DNA of 64,000 bases from Natronococcus roseus (lineage in GTDB: Archaea; Halobacteriota; Halobacteria; Halobacteriales; Natrialbaceae): the NCBI RefSeq assembly GCF_043677095.1, contig NZ_JBHLJR010000001.1, positions 682,001 through 746,000 of the forward strand, given 5' to 3'. Below, piece by piece: positions 33,718-42,219 of the stretch. How positions within the stretch are numbered: the first letter of the stretch is position 1; every line of letters begins with the position of its first letter. The notes below the pieces were generated by a model. The model did no database searches. It saw only the letters and a list, made by a program, of their open reading frames with translations, and was not told the origin of the DNA. The position numbers and the translations under genes were made by a program.

Positions 33718-33818
33718 GTTAATAGAGGTACTAAACCTTCTTCCCGAAAGGACTGTATCCGAGACCGATCGGTACGGAGACGCTTATCCGATAGCTAACA
33801 CCCCGCCTGCTGGCGGTT

Positions 33819-34592
33819 TCAGACGATTTCCAGAGTGGACCGATCGGCACCAGCCAGCTCGACGAGCGCGTCGGCCTCGAGAAGGTGACAGTCGCCGGGG
33901 ACGACCAGCAGGTGCAGCGGATCGCCGAACGACCGCTCTGCGAGCTCGGTCATCATCCCGGCTGCGACGAGTGGGTCGGGACTGCCGGCTCGAGCGACGA
34001 CGACCCCGACGAGATCCGGGTAGACCTCGGCCAGTAGCTCGGCACCAACGTCGGCGGTCATGTACTCGTCGCGCTCGGCCTTAATATCCAGATAAACGAC
34101 GGTGTGGTGCCCGTCTGCGCGGTTCGCGTCGATCGTCCCGGTCACGCTCGCGGGGAGCCCGTCGGCGCCGTGAGCGTAGGGGAAGGGAAGCGTCGTCGCC
34201 TTCCCGAACCGGTAGTTCTGTAGCCCGGTCAGGGAGCTGGCGGCCGTCTGGGCGGTGACGCCGTGAATCACCCGCGTCTCGATTCCGCGCTCGTGGGCCC
34301 GCAGCCGGAGGTCGACGTGGGTCGTCGAGATCATCGTATCGCCGGCCGTCAGGAAGGCCACATCCTCGTCCTCGGCCGCGGCGAGCATTTCCTCGGGTTC
34401 CTGTTCGACGCCCGCCCGATCGCGAACCTCGATCGAGACGTCGTGGGCCGACTCGAGCTCCTCGACGGTCGTCCCGAGCAGCTTGCTGGTGTAGAACTCG
34501 GCGTAGGCCCGATCGGCCTCCCGGAGCGCTCGTCGGCCCTCGACGGTGATCGACCGCTCGTCGTAGAGCCCGAGCCCGATGAAGGTGAGCAT
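33819..34592 (-). CDS. dph5: Diphthine synthase
   Basis: 257 residues from the ATG at 34590-34592. MLTFIGLGLYDERSITVEGRRALREADRAYAEFYTSKL, AFLTAGDTMISTTHVDLRLRA, IHGVTAQTAASSLTGLQNYRFGKATTLPFPY are typical of the SAM-dependent methyltransferase DphB/Dph5, which methylates the modified histidine of elongation factor 2 on the way to diphthamide. Length is normal. It is divergent from trm5, 88 bases apart; both are translation-modification genes. Confidence 0.94.
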   Translation of the reverse strand: MLTFIGLGLYDERSITVEGRRALREADRAYAEFYTSKLLGTTVEELESAHDVSIEVRDRAGVEQEPEEMLAAAEDEDVAFLTAGDTMISTTHVDLRLRAHERGIETRVIHGVTAQTAASSLTGLQNYRFGKATTLPFPYAHGADGLPASVTGTIDANRADGHHTVVYLDIKAERDEYMTADVGAELLAEVYPDLVGVVVARAGSPDPLVAAGMMTELAERSFGDPLHLLVVPGDCHLLEADALVELAGADRSTLEIV

Positions 34593-34680
34593 GGCCGTCG
34601 GTAGCGTGAGCGGCCGTTATAAGCTTTCGACACGGCGATCGAAGCGTCAGCGTTAGGAGCCGGCGGCGGCGAGTGTCGGT

Positions 34681-35661
34681 ATGGAGGTGCCGTGTGTCCG
34701 CGTCGAACCCGAGGCGGGCGAAGCGACGCGCTCGAGCCTCGCCGAGGCGGACCTGATCGACGACGACTACGAGATCACCGTCGCGGGCGGCTGGCTGTAC
34801 GTCCCGGTCACCGACCCCGACGCGGTCTCGAGCGAGTACGAGGTCGTCGAGCGAGCCGTCGACGAGCGTCAGAGCCAGACGACCCCCGCGGAGCTGCTTT
34901 CGTTCGAGCCGTCCTACGAACGCCTCGGGGAGGCCGCCCTGCTCGACGAGGACGACCCCGAGCGCGCTCGAGCGATCGCCGACGCGATCCTCGAGTCGGA
35001 TCTCCCCGTCGACACCGTGCTGAACAAGGCCTCGAAAGTCAAAGGCGAGACGCGAGTTCGGGACTGGGAGCTGCTCGCGGGCGAGGGGACCGAGGTCGTC
35101 CACCGCGAGTACGGCTGCGAGTTCGCGCTGGATCTCGCCGAGGTGTACTTCTCGCCACGACTCGCGACGGAGCGCCACCGCGTCGCCGAACAGGCGGGGA
35201 GCGGGGAGCGCGCGTTCGACATGTTCGCCGGCGTCGGCCCCTTCGTGATCCCGTTCGCGAAAGGCGGTGCCGACTGTATCGGCGTCGACGTCAACGAGAC
35301 TGCGATCGACTACCTCCGGGAGAACGCCCGCCGAAACGGCGTCGAGGACCGCGTCACGCCGATCTGCGACGACGTCCACGAGGTCACCCCCGACTACGAG
35401 AGCTGGGCCGACAGGATCGTGATGAACCTGCCCCACAGCGCCGACGCCTTCCTCGAGTCGGCAGTGACGGTGGCGGGCGAGGACTGTACGCTGCACTACT
35501 ACGACATCCAGCACGAGGACGACCCGTTCGGTCCCGGCGAGCGGGCGATCCGCGAAGCGGCCGAGCCCGAATATGAAGTGACCGTCGAGACACGACACAC
35601 GGTCCGCTCGTACGCGCCACACGAGCTGAACGTCTGTCTCGACGTCCGGCTCGAGCGATAG
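34681..35661 (+). CDS. trm5: tRNA (guanine37-N1)-methyltransferase Trm5
   Basis: 326 residues from the ATG at 34681. The N-terminal region (to about 110) is the D1/D2 part. FALDLAEVYFSPRLATERHRVAEQ and the SAM motif AFDMFAGVGPFVIPFAKGGADCIGVDVNETAIDYLRENARRNGV form the Rossmann core, and RIVMNLPHSADAFLESAV is the catalytic NLPH motif. It methylates G37 of tRNAs to prevent frameshifting. A tRNA-Thr gene lies 90 bases downstream on the same strand. Confidence 0.93.
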   Translation: MEVPCVRVEPEAGEATRSSLAEADLIDDDYEITVAGGWLYVPVTDPDAVSSEYEVVERAVDERQSQTTPAELLSFEPSYERLGEAALLDEDDPERARAIADAILESDLPVDTVLNKASKVKGETRVRDWELLAGEGTEVVHREYGCEFALDLAEVYFSPRLATERHRVAEQAGSGERAFDMFAGVGPFVIPFAKGGADCIGVDVNETAIDYLRENARRNGVEDRVTPICDDVHEVTPDYESWADRIVMNLPHSADAFLESAVTVAGEDCTLHYYDIQHEDDPFGPGERAIREAAEPEYEVTVETRHTVRSYAPHELNVCLDVRLER

Positions 35662-35751
35662 GTCATCGTACGGAACGCGATACCACGACCGTCGCGATTC
35701 GCAACCCTTATGGACGGTATCGGACGTACGAATAGATGCACTCGTCGACGT

Positions 35752-35825
35752 GCCGGTGTAGCTCAGACTGGCAGAGCGAATCCTTCGTAAGGATTAGGTC
35801 GAGGGTTCAAATCCCTCCACCGGCT
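35752..35825 (+). tRNA. tRNA-Thr, anticodon CGT
   Basis: 74 bases fold as a complete cloverleaf: acceptor GCCGGTG/CACCGGC, D arm GCTC/GAGC, anticodon arm AATCC-TTCGTAA-GGATT with CGT at positions 34-36, variable loop AGGTC, T arm GAGGG-TTCAAAT-CCCTC, discriminator T as in archaeal tRNA-Thr. No intron, CCA not encoded. It reads ACG codons. A CTTATG element about 40 bases upstream may be the promoter. Confidence 0.96.
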
Positions 35826-36240
35826 TACATCCTCTAGTTCAAAACTTCTACTCCTTAGTCTCGAGTCTCTCGAGGATTTGGCTCGAATTGGGCCCAACTT
35901 CGAGTTCAAAGCCACACTGTCGGCAATGGAGGGGTCGGCATGGTCTCGGTCATCGACGACCGCGACCGAGGCCTGGACGTCGAAGACGAGAGCTGGCGTC
36001 AGTGGCCCCTTGAGTCGGCCGATGCGGTTGGGAGCGAGCGATCTCGCCGCGGGCGGCAGCTTCGACATCACCGACCCGTCGGAGCGGGCGACCCCGGAGA
36101 CGGTTCCCGAAAACGCGACCTTCGAGCGCACGAGTAAGGGCGAAAGCCGGTCCTCGAAGGAGCTGGTCTCGGGTCTGACGACGATGACGACGAAACATCG
36201 GTCACGGTTACCGACGGTGGCCGTACCAAGTTCTCAACGG
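35826..36240. other. Gene-poor stretch after the tRNA, probable decayed coding DNA
   Basis: Open frames on both strands are short and none shows a recognisable protein. The minus-strand frame that reaches into the tRNA is an artefact. Pieces such as FDITDPSERATPETVPENATFERTSKG (plus strand, about 36058-36140) look mildly protein-like, so this may be a relic. I found no duplicated tRNA 3' end that would prove an integrated element. Confidence 0.4.
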
Positions 36241-36402
36241 TTAGTTCTCGTCAGCCGCGTCGGCAGATTCTGACTCCTCGTCCTCTTCGTCGTCAGCACC
36301 TGGCCCGAGACCGGCCTCTGGCTCCTCGTCGATCTCTTCTTTGGCCGCATCCATGCCTTCCTCGTCGGAGTTGGAGTTCGACGAATTGGTGTCGTTTCCC
36401 AC
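36241..36402 (-). CDS. Small acidic hypothetical protein
   Basis: 53 residues from a GTG at 36400-36402: VGNDTNSSNSNSDEEGMDAA at the start, then almost entirely Asp, Glu, Ser, Ala and Gly (EEIDEEPEAGLGPGADDEEDEE). A stop codon lies directly before the GTG and a TATA-like GGTTATGTTT sits 28 bases upstream (36425-36434), which fits a leaderless gene. Probably disordered; no family is recognised. Confidence 0.5.
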   Translation of the reverse strand: MGNDTNSSNSNSDEEGMDAAKEEIDEEPEAGLGPGADDEEDEESESADAADEN

Positions 36403-36424
36403 GCTATTGGGTAGGTGCGCTGGG

Positions 36425-36434
36425 AAACATAACC
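36425..36434 (-). promoter_or_regulatory. TATA-like element of the 53-residue gene
   Basis: Minus-strand GGTTATGTTT centred 28 bases before the GTG start at 36402. Confidence 0.4.
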
Positions 36435-36440
36435 TCGCTA

Positions 36441-36779
36441 CCTACTGGCTTTGGGGCGCTCGCCCGGACGTTCTCCCAGGAGTGATCATCACTCAACAGC
36501 GGAACGGAGATTGCGAGCCCGTGACCGACGGCGACCCCGAGGAGATCTACCGACACGAGGCGAGCACCGATGGGCCGGACGGCGACCTCCGGTCGGCGAT
36601 AGCGGTTCATCGAAGAGATCGGCGACGTCTGCGCCGCTCTCGAAGCGATCCGAGAAGGGGATCAGCAGCTTGCGATCGGCGACGATCCCGTTGCGGGCCT
36701 CCGTGTGGATTCGAAGCCAACCGATGGGACGTCACGTATCAGAGCCCGGAGCGCGTTCGTCGCGCCCAGCAGTGTTAAA
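36441..36779 (+). pseudogene. Possible frameshifted hypothetical gene
   Basis: One plus frame reads GVIITQQRNGDCEPVTDGDPEEIYRHEASTDGPDGDLRSAI up to about 36602. The protein-like sequence then seems to continue in another frame as RFIEEIGDVCAALEAIREGDQQLAIGDDPVAGLRVDSKPTDGTSRIRARS (about 36604-36755), with an in-frame stop just before it. The join suggests a broken gene, but no homolog is recognised and no convincing start is visible, so this remains tentative. Confidence 0.35.
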
Positions 36780-36873
36780 ACCGCGACTCCAGACCTCGGG
36801 TTCGTGGTCCTCCATTGGCTTTTTCCTCCCGCGAACAAGTTTGAGAGCGACGGGTACTTTTTTCCCTGTGACG

Positions 36874-37101
36874 CTATCGGGCTTCCCTGTAGTACGGTCC
36901 GAACCGCTGTTCGTCGTTCGCCGAGAGGTCGATCTCGTTCTCGGCGAGCAGCTCGATCATCCGTTTGGTCTCACAGTCGTACCACGTCGAAAGCACTCGA
37001 ACGTTCTTCTGCGCGTAGTCGTAGTTCCGTTCGAGGACGCGTCTATCAGTCGGGTCCAGTTGACGAGCTTTCATTCCATCCCACCTCTGTCCCCCAATCA
37101 T
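36874..37101 (-). CDS. Hypothetical protein
   Basis: 75 residues if started at the ATG at 37099-37101 (MIGGQRWDGMKARQLDPTDRRVLERN); a second ATG at 37074 is possible. Helical, charged: YDYAQKNVRVLSTWYDCETKRMIELLAENEIDLSANDEQRFGPYYREAR. No domain is recognised. It could be a small DNA- or RNA-associated protein, but nothing shows it. The surrounding stretch looks decayed. Confidence 0.5.
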   Translation of the reverse strand: MIGGQRWDGMKARQLDPTDRRVLERNYDYAQKNVRVLSTWYDCETKRMIELLAENEIDLSANDEQRFGPYYREAR

Positions 37102-37420
37102 GCATGATTCGTAATAAGCTTGTTGTGCGTTATCACTGATGCCGGACCTTTTGAACTCGACTGCCAGCCGCGCTCGAGGTCGACGTCCGACTCGAGTGAT
37201 CGATCGTCGGGCCGGCCGAGTTTCCGTCCCGTTCGTCGTCGAAGTCCGCAGTTCACGCCGTAAGACTGTCATCGGTACCCACTGCAACATCGGTTCGAAT
37301 CGGTGTACGGACACGCCGCCTCGGCTCGTTGGCGACCGCTCCCCCCGCGTCCGCTTCGGAGGGTCATCCCTCGAGAACGAATCGTATACGCTCTTTGCCC
37401 AGCGGGAACATTGAGGGTTC
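37102..37420. other. Intergenic region before the AI-2E-type permease
   Basis: No gene supported. A TATA-like CGTATACGC at 37383-37391 lies about 33 bases before the permease ATG. Nothing else seen. Confidence 0.4.
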
Positions 37421-38464
37421 ATGACCGAGACAAGCGGGGGGCTGACAGAACAGTCCGCCCTCGGAATCGTCGCGCTGGTGACCGGGATCCTCGCGGCGCT
37501 GCTCGTCCTCCCGTACCTCCAGTACGTCCTGCTCGCGGTCGTGCTCGCCTACGCGCTCGCGCCGTTTCAGACGATTCTCGAGCGAGTGCTGAGCCCGACC
37601 GCGTCGACGCTGGTGTTGATCGCGGGATCGCTGCTCGCGCTCGTACTCCCGGTGCTGTACGTCCTCGTCGTCGCGATCCGACAGGCGTCGGAGCTGGTGG
37701 GAACGATCCAGCAGCAGGGGCTGGACACGATGGCGATCCAGGACGAACTCGAGGGGTTCGGCTATCAGCTCGATCCCGAAGCCGCCATCGCGGCCTACGA
37801 GGGCAACCAGGGCCAGATCGACGACGGCCTCCACGGGCTCCACGGCGCGGTCACCGGGACCCTCGAGTTTCTCGGCGGCCTGCCGTCGATCGCGTTCGGG
37901 CTGACGGTGACGATGTTCGTCCTCTTCGGGCTGCTCCGGGACGGCGATCGGTTGGTCGACTGGCTCCAGACCGTGGTACCGATCAGCGACGACGCCAGAG
38001 ACGAACTGTTCGCCGAACTCGATCGGCTCATGTGGGCGTCGGTGATCGGCAACGTGATCGTCTCCGCGATCCAGGCCGTGTTGCTCGGGATCGGCCTCTG
38101 GCTGCTCGGCGTGCCGGGCGTCGTCCTGCTCACGGTGGCGACGTTCGTGCTCGCCCTGCTCCCGCTCGTGGGTGCGTTCGGGATCTGGGTTCCGGTCTCG
38201 ATCTACCTCGTCGCCGTCGGGCGACCGCCGGCGGCGCTGGCGCTGGTCGGCTACGGAACGTTCGTCAGCATCTCGGATATGTACCTTCGCCCGGCCATCA
38301 TCGGAAAGAGTGGGGCTCTCAGCGCCGCGGTGATCGTTCTCGGGATCTTCGGTGGGGTCGCGATGTTCGGCGCCGTCGGGCTGTTCGTCGGTCCCGTCAT
38401 CCTCGGCGCGGCCAAGATCGCCTTCGACCTCTTCAGTCGGGAGTGGCACGGGTCGGCGGCGTGA
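37421..38464 (+). CDS. AI-2E/PerM family transporter
   Basis: 347 residues with about seven to eight membrane helices: two at the N-terminus (ALGIVALVTGILAALLVLPYLQYVLLAVVLAYALAPF), one at 60-85, a soluble loop at about 87-150, then a helix cluster at about 155-340 ending in the conserved GVAMFGAVGLFVGPVILGAAKIAFDLF. This is the PerM/TqsA fold, whose members export autoinducer-like molecules or exchange ions. The substrate is not deducible; no quorum-sensing genes are nearby. Confidence 0.88.
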   Translation: MTETSGGLTEQSALGIVALVTGILAALLVLPYLQYVLLAVVLAYALAPFQTILERVLSPTASTLVLIAGSLLALVLPVLYVLVVAIRQASELVGTIQQQGLDTMAIQDELEGFGYQLDPEAAIAAYEGNQGQIDDGLHGLHGAVTGTLEFLGGLPSIAFGLTVTMFVLFGLLRDGDRLVDWLQTVVPISDDARDELFAELDRLMWASVIGNVIVSAIQAVLLGIGLWLLGVPGVVLLTVATFVLALLPLVGAFGIWVPVSIYLVAVGRPPAALALVGYGTFVSISDMYLRPAIIGKSGALSAAVIVLGIFGGVAMFGAVGLFVGPVILGAAKIAFDLFSREWHGSAA

Positions 38465-38539
38465 GATTATCGCGGCTGCTCGAGACGGGCACGGGCACTC
38501 GTTCGGACCGACCTCACCCGAGCCGCGAACTCGGCTGGC

Positions 38540-38812
38540 TCAGGGTGTTCGTCGTTCCATGTACTCGTCGTGACTGATCTTCTCGAGGGCGTCAGTCGGA
38601 AGACAGAGCAGGTCGCTGCGGCGCTTCGGGAGCACGCCGTCCATCACCGCGCCGCTTGCGTAGTCGACGTACCACTCGAGGTCGACCAACGAGACGTCGC
38701 TCGTCTCGAGGACCCGACCGACAGCCGCTTCCGCCTGCGGGAGTTCCCGTTCGATCGAATCGGGCAGTTGATCCGGACGTACACAGACCATGTCGCCGGG
38801 GCGAAGCGCCAT
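38540..38812 (-). CDS. Small haloarchaeal hypothetical protein
   Basis: 90 residues from the ATG at 38810-38812. MALRPGDMVCVRPDQLPDSIE and VGRVLETSDVSLVDLEWYVDYASGAVMDGVLPKRRSDLLCLPTDALEKISHDEYME suggest a small all-beta (SH3/KOW-like) fold with an acidic surface. Function unknown. It is downstream of the biotin transporter genes on the same strand but 118 bases away. Confidence 0.7.
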   Translation of the reverse strand: MALRPGDMVCVRPDQLPDSIERELPQAEAAVGRVLETSDVSLVDLEWYVDYASGAVMDGVLPKRRSDLLCLPTDALEKISHDEYMERRTP

Positions 38813-38930
38813 TCACTAGCCGCATCGATCGGCTGGAGGTTAATAATTCCGGCTTGCTCAATACTCCTCGATCTCGGAACGACTCGGCCGAAAGGCCGAA
38901 GACGCGGCTTCTCGAGGCCGATTCGATCGA

Positions 38931-39635
38931 TCAGAGAAACGCCGTCAGGAGCAACGCGACTGCGACTCCCAGCGCGGGTACGTCCCGCCGGGAGAACGCG
39001 AGCGCCGGAAGCGTGGGGTTCCAGGAGAAACATCGCGCCCGCAGCGCGAGCGAGAGTCGGTCGGCCCGGTCGAACGTCCGCGAGAGCCCGAGGAGGCCGA
39101 TCGTCGTCGCGCGCTCGCGGGCGCTTCGCTCGGTGCCGAGTCGCGCGGCCGACGCGTCCCGGATCGTCCGCAGGTCCGACTGCACGACGGGCAGGAACCG
39201 GAAGACCAGCGCGACGCCGATGCCGAGGAGCTGTCCGGGCTTTCCCGGAACCGTCCGCTGGATCGCCGCCCGGGACTCTCGAACCGGCGTCGTCCGGACG
39301 TAGGCGGCGCTGACGAGCAGGACGAGCAACACCCGGTAGCTCGCCAGCGCTGTGGCGAGGCCGGCCTCGAGGTCGATCCACGGCGGGCCGAGGGTCGCGG
39401 CGGCGACGAGGGGACCCGCCGCGAGGATCACCAGCGCGAACCGGTAGGCGTACAGCGTCCGCAGTAAGGGTACCCGTGCGAGCGCCAGCACGACCGCGGT
39501 AACGACCGAGAGCCCGAGCAGGGCCCGCGGTGCGGTGTGAGCCAGCGCGGTCGCCGCGAATCCGATCTGGACCGCGAGCTTGCTCCGGGGATCCAGATCG
39601 TGGACGACCGTCTCGCCGGGCTCGTAGGTCAGCAT
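38931..39635 (-). CDS. bioN: ECF transporter transmembrane (T) component
   Basis: 234 residues, CbiQ/BioN family. Five to six helices: AVQIGFAATALAHTAPRALLGLSVVTAVVLALARV, LYAYRFALVILAAGPLVAAATLG, LLVLLVSAAYV, LLGIGVALVFRFLPVVQSDLRTIRDASAARLG. The last segment carries the coupling-helix motif AxRxRG-like (ASAARLG and ALRARC) that contacts the ATPases. It is the third gene of bioY-bioM-bioN and overlaps the ATPase gene by seven bases. Biotin specificity comes from the BioY partner. Confidence 0.88.
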   Translation of the reverse strand: MLTYEPGETVVHDLDPRSKLAVQIGFAATALAHTAPRALLGLSVVTAVVLALARVPLLRTLYAYRFALVILAAGPLVAAATLGPPWIDLEAGLATALASYRVLLVLLVSAAYVRTTPVRESRAAIQRTVPGKPGQLLGIGVALVFRFLPVVQSDLRTIRDASAARLGTERSARERATTIGLLGLSRTFDRADRLSLALRARCFSWNPTLPALAFSRRDVPALGVAVALLLTAFL

Positions 39636-40357
39636 CGCTCCTCGAGGTCCGCCCGCGTTCGAGGGACGCGAACCGGCAGTCCGTCCAGTCCCTCGAGAGC
39701 CCGGTCGGGGGAGTCGTCGACGACGACCCGCCCGTCGGCCATCGCGATCACGCGGTCGGCCAGCCCGAGCACGTCCCGCAGGTCGTGGGTCGCGAGCAGG
39801 ATCCCGGTGCCGTCGACGGCAAGCGCCTCGAGTCGGCCGAGCACCGAGCGGCGTGCGGGCTCGTCGAGCCCGGTGAACGGTTCGTCGAGCACCAGATGAG
39901 TCGGCTCCATCGCGAGCGCGCCCGCGATAGCGACGCGGGACTGTTCGCCGCCCGAAAGTCGGTCGATCCGTTCGTCCTCGCGTCCCCGTAGATTCACCGC
40001 CTCGAGGGCCTCGGCGACGCGGCGGTCGATCTCCTCGCGCTCGAGGCCGAGGTTCGCGGGGCCGAAGGCGACGTCGTCGCCGACAGTCGCGGCGACGAAC
40101 TGGTCGCGGGGGTGCTGGAACACCATTCCGACGCTCGTTCGGGCGCCGATGACGTCGTCCTCGACGGGAGTGCCGTCGACCAGCACCGTTCCCTCGTCGG
40201 GGCTCAGCAGGCCGTTGCAGTGACGCAACAGGGTCGTCTTCCCGCTGCCGTTCGCTCCCGCGAGGACGACGAACTCGCCGTCGGGGATCGAGAGGGAGAC
40301 GTCATCGAGCACCCCTACGTCGTCGAAACCGAACGACACGGAGCGGAACTCGAGCAT
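39629..40357 (-). CDS. bioM: ECF transporter ATPase (A) component
   Basis: 242 residues, ABC ATPase of the CbiO/BioM type. Walker A GANGSGKTT (about 35-43), Q-loop VFQHPRDQFVAATVGDDVAFGP, signature LSGGEQSRVAIAGALAMEP, Walker B THLVLDEPF, H-switch ATHD. Only one ATPase gene is present, so it probably acts as a homodimer. The start overlaps the bioY stop (TGATG), giving translational coupling. Confidence 0.92.
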   Translation of the reverse strand: MLEFRSVSFGFDDVGVLDDVSLSIPDGEFVVLAGANGSGKTTLLRHCNGLLSPDEGTVLVDGTPVEDDVIGARTSVGMVFQHPRDQFVAATVGDDVAFGPANLGLEREEIDRRVAEALEAVNLRGREDERIDRLSGGEQSRVAIAGALAMEPTHLVLDEPFTGLDEPARRSVLGRLEALAVDGTGILLATHDLRDVLGLADRVIAMADGRVVVDDSPDRALEGLDGLPVRVPRTRADLEERC

Positions 40358-40938
40358 CAGATCGTGTCGATCCGACCGCTCTCGACGATCGCGACCGCGG
40401 CGGCGATCTTCAACACCTCACCCGGAATAAACGGCAGCGCACCGACCGTAATCGCCTCCCAGAGCTCGAGCTCGAGCAGCCAGGCCATGTAGCCCACTCC
40501 CATCCCGTAGATGAGGACGGTCGCGGTGACGAGCGCGACGACGACGAGCGGCGTCGAAACCTCGGCGGGATCCCGAAGGTCGGTCCCGCGGTGGACGAGC
40601 AGGCCGATCAGACCGGCGGCCAGGGGGTACGACCAGAGGTAGCCGGCCGAATCCCCGACGAGGACGCCGAGCCCACCGGCCATCCCCGCGAACACCGGGA
40701 GTCCGATCGCGCCGGCGGCAAGGTACAGCAGTATCGAGACGGTCCCCCAGAGCGGACCGAGCAGTAGCCCGGCGAGAAAGACGAACAACACCTGCAGCGT
40801 GATCGGCGCCGGAGAGAACGGGATCGGTATCGCGATCGGTGCCACCGCGCCGAGAAGCGTCGCGAGCAGCGCCGCTCGAGCGAACGCGTGGACGACGTCG
40901 CCGTCGACGAGGTCGACGTCTCCCTGTTCGGTTGCCAT
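40357..40938 (-). CDS. bioY: Biotin transporter substrate-binding component BioY
   Basis: 193 residues from the ATG at 40936-40938. Six helices, with family features LLGAVAPIAIPIPFSPAPITLQVLFVFLAGLLLGPLWGTVSILLYLAAGAIGLPVFAGMAGGLGVLVGDSAGYLWSYPLAAGLIGLLVHR. It binds biotin at the outer face of the ECF complex. It leads the bioY-bioM-bioN operon, whose promoter region holds a BirA-type operator. Confidence 0.93.
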   Translation of the reverse strand: MATEQGDVDLVDGDVVHAFARAALLATLLGAVAPIAIPIPFSPAPITLQVLFVFLAGLLLGPLWGTVSILLYLAAGAIGLPVFAGMAGGLGVLVGDSAGYLWSYPLAAGLIGLLVHRGTDLRDPAEVSTPLVVVALVTATVLIYGMGVGYMAWLLELELWEAITVGALPFIPGEVLKIAAAVAIVESGRIDTI

Positions 40939-40952
40939 ACGTCACCACCGCC

Positions 40953-40980
40953 GTAAACCGTGATCAAAACTTCGGTTCAC
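40953..40980 (-). promoter_or_regulatory. BirA-type biotin operator at the bioY promoter
   Basis: GTAAACC (40953-40959) and GGTTCAC (40974-40980) form an inverted repeat with a 14-base spacer. This is the spacing and half-site sequence of the classical biotin operator, with one mismatch in the second arm. It lies 15-42 bases before the bioY ATG, exactly over the region expected to hold the TATA box of a leaderless transcript. A BirA with a DNA-binding domain is encoded at 51260-52198. Confidence 0.75.
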
Positions 40981-41035
40981 GAACTGGGCCAGCCGTAGCT
41001 GCCGGTACAGTTACATCGAAAGGAGGGATCGACAG

Positions 41036-41326
41036 TCAGTGCTGGTGACCGGTCGCTTCGGCGAAGGTCTGGCCGAACCGCTCCTCGAACTGGTCCATGA
41101 TGCGTTCCTCCTGGGCCTCGAGCTCCGGATCCGAGCCCTCGCCGTGGTGGACGATGTGGTGGGCCCGGCTGGCGAACGAGAGGAGGGTGATGTCGCCGAC
41201 GGTCTCGGCGGCGTCCTGGTCGCCCTCGGCGAGGAGATCGATGAGACCGGCGGGGAGCGTTACCTCGTCGGTCTCGTCGTCGTCGGTCGAAATCGTGATC
41301 GTGGTTGTGTCGACGTCGTCGGTCAT
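41036..41326 (-). CDS. Conserved haloarchaeal hypothetical protein
   Basis: 96 residues from the ATG at 41324-41326: MTDDVDTTTITISTDDDETDEVTLPAGLIDLLAEGDQ, then VGDITLLSFASRAHHIVHHGEGSDPELEAQEERIMDQFEERFGQTFAEATGHQH. His-rich helices (AHHIVHH and the terminal HQH) might bind metal. Function unknown; it looks like a small haloarchaea-only family. Confidence 0.72.
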   Translation of the reverse strand: MTDDVDTTTITISTDDDETDEVTLPAGLIDLLAEGDQDAAETVGDITLLSFASRAHHIVHHGEGSDPELEAQEERIMDQFEERFGQTFAEATGHQH

Positions 41327-41438
41327 ACCCCGACGGAGGGGTGGGCCACCTAAAGACCCTGTGGCTCGGCCGTGCTCGAAGGGTGTGGTGTGATACCCCT
41401 CCGCGAGGCTTTTGCTACTCGGCGACGAACGGCCTGGT

Positions 41439-41645
41439 ATGCCCACTATCGAACTCGAGGCGGAGACCGTCGAACGGCTGGACGGACTGCGCATCGAGGA
41501 CGAGTCCTACGACGAGCTCGTCGTGGAGCTGATCAGCATCTACGAAGCCAGCGAGTACACGCTCTTTCACGCGCGGGCTGATACGGTCCGCTGTGAGGAG
41601 CTCCCGGGACAACCGCAGGACGGGGCGCGGTCGCTCCGCAACTAG
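41439..41645 (+). CDS. Small antitoxin-like hypothetical protein
   Basis: 68 residues from the ATG at 41439. MPTIELEAETVERLDGLRIEDESYDELVVELISIYEASEYTLFHA has the short N-terminal strand and helical layout seen in VapB-like and related small haloarchaeal proteins. No toxin gene is beside it. Divergent from the gene at 41326. Function unknown. Confidence 0.68.
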   Translation: MPTIELEAETVERLDGLRIEDESYDELVVELISIYEASEYTLFHARADTVRCEELPGQPQDGARSLRN

Positions 41646-41686
41646 CGGACGGGAGACCGTGCGAGCGGGGCAGATAGCGGACGATC

Positions 41687-42148
41687 TCAGTCGCCAGTCG
41701 CGGCCTGCCGGACCGACTCCCATCGCCCCTTCGACTCGAGCTGGCTCTGGAGCTGGTCGGCGTACTCCTGGGTGAGCTGTTCTGCCGCCCGCAACTGTTC
41801 CTCCCGGTCGTCGCCCCCGTCCCCGCCCAGTCCGAGCGCGCCGAGGATGGAGTCGACGACCCCGCCCGACGAGTTCGAGGCGCCGCCACCGCCGCCTTGG
41901 CCGCCCATCGCACCCATCTGTTGCTCGACGTTCTCGAGTTCGGGGATGATCTGGTCGACCTTCTCGGTGTTGGCGACGATCCGGGCTCGGTCGGGATCGT
42001 CGGCGTCCTCGATCTCGAACTCCGTCGCGGTCATGATCAGGCTCCACTGCTGGCTCGAGAACCGCGAGTCCTGAACGCGCGCGGAGAACTCCTGATCGAC
42101 GGTCATCCGTTCCCCGACGATCCGGTCCGTCCACGAGGTGTCGCTCAT
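41687..42148 (-). CDS. DUF5799-like haloarchaeal protein
   Basis: 153 residues from the ATG at 42146-42148: MSDTSWTDRIVGERMTVDQEFSARVQDSRFSSQQWSLIMTATEFEIEDADDPDRARIVANTEKVDQIIPEL, then a Gly-rich linker (GGQGGGGGASNSSGGVVDSILGALGLGGDGG) and a C-terminal helix. The pattern matches what I recall as DUF5799. Function unknown. The gene follows the carbonic-anhydrase-like gene on the same strand. Confidence 0.75.
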   Translation of the reverse strand: MSDTSWTDRIVGERMTVDQEFSARVQDSRFSSQQWSLIMTATEFEIEDADDPDRARIVANTEKVDQIIPELENVEQQMGAMGGQGGGGGASNSSGGVVDSILGALGLGGDGGDDREEQLRAAEQLTQEYADQLQSQLESKGRWESVRQAATGD

Positions 42149-42219
42149 GGCCGTCGATTGCGCGGGTGTGCGTATCAGCGTTTCCCTCGCCGCAGCGCCG
42201 ACGGTGGGCGATCCTGGGC

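Noticed and set aside
35763..36131. 122-residue minus-strand frame ending in RWRDLNPRPNPYEGFALPV
   Set aside because: Its end is the antisense of the tRNA-Thr gene. This ending is a well-known artefact of translating tRNA regions.
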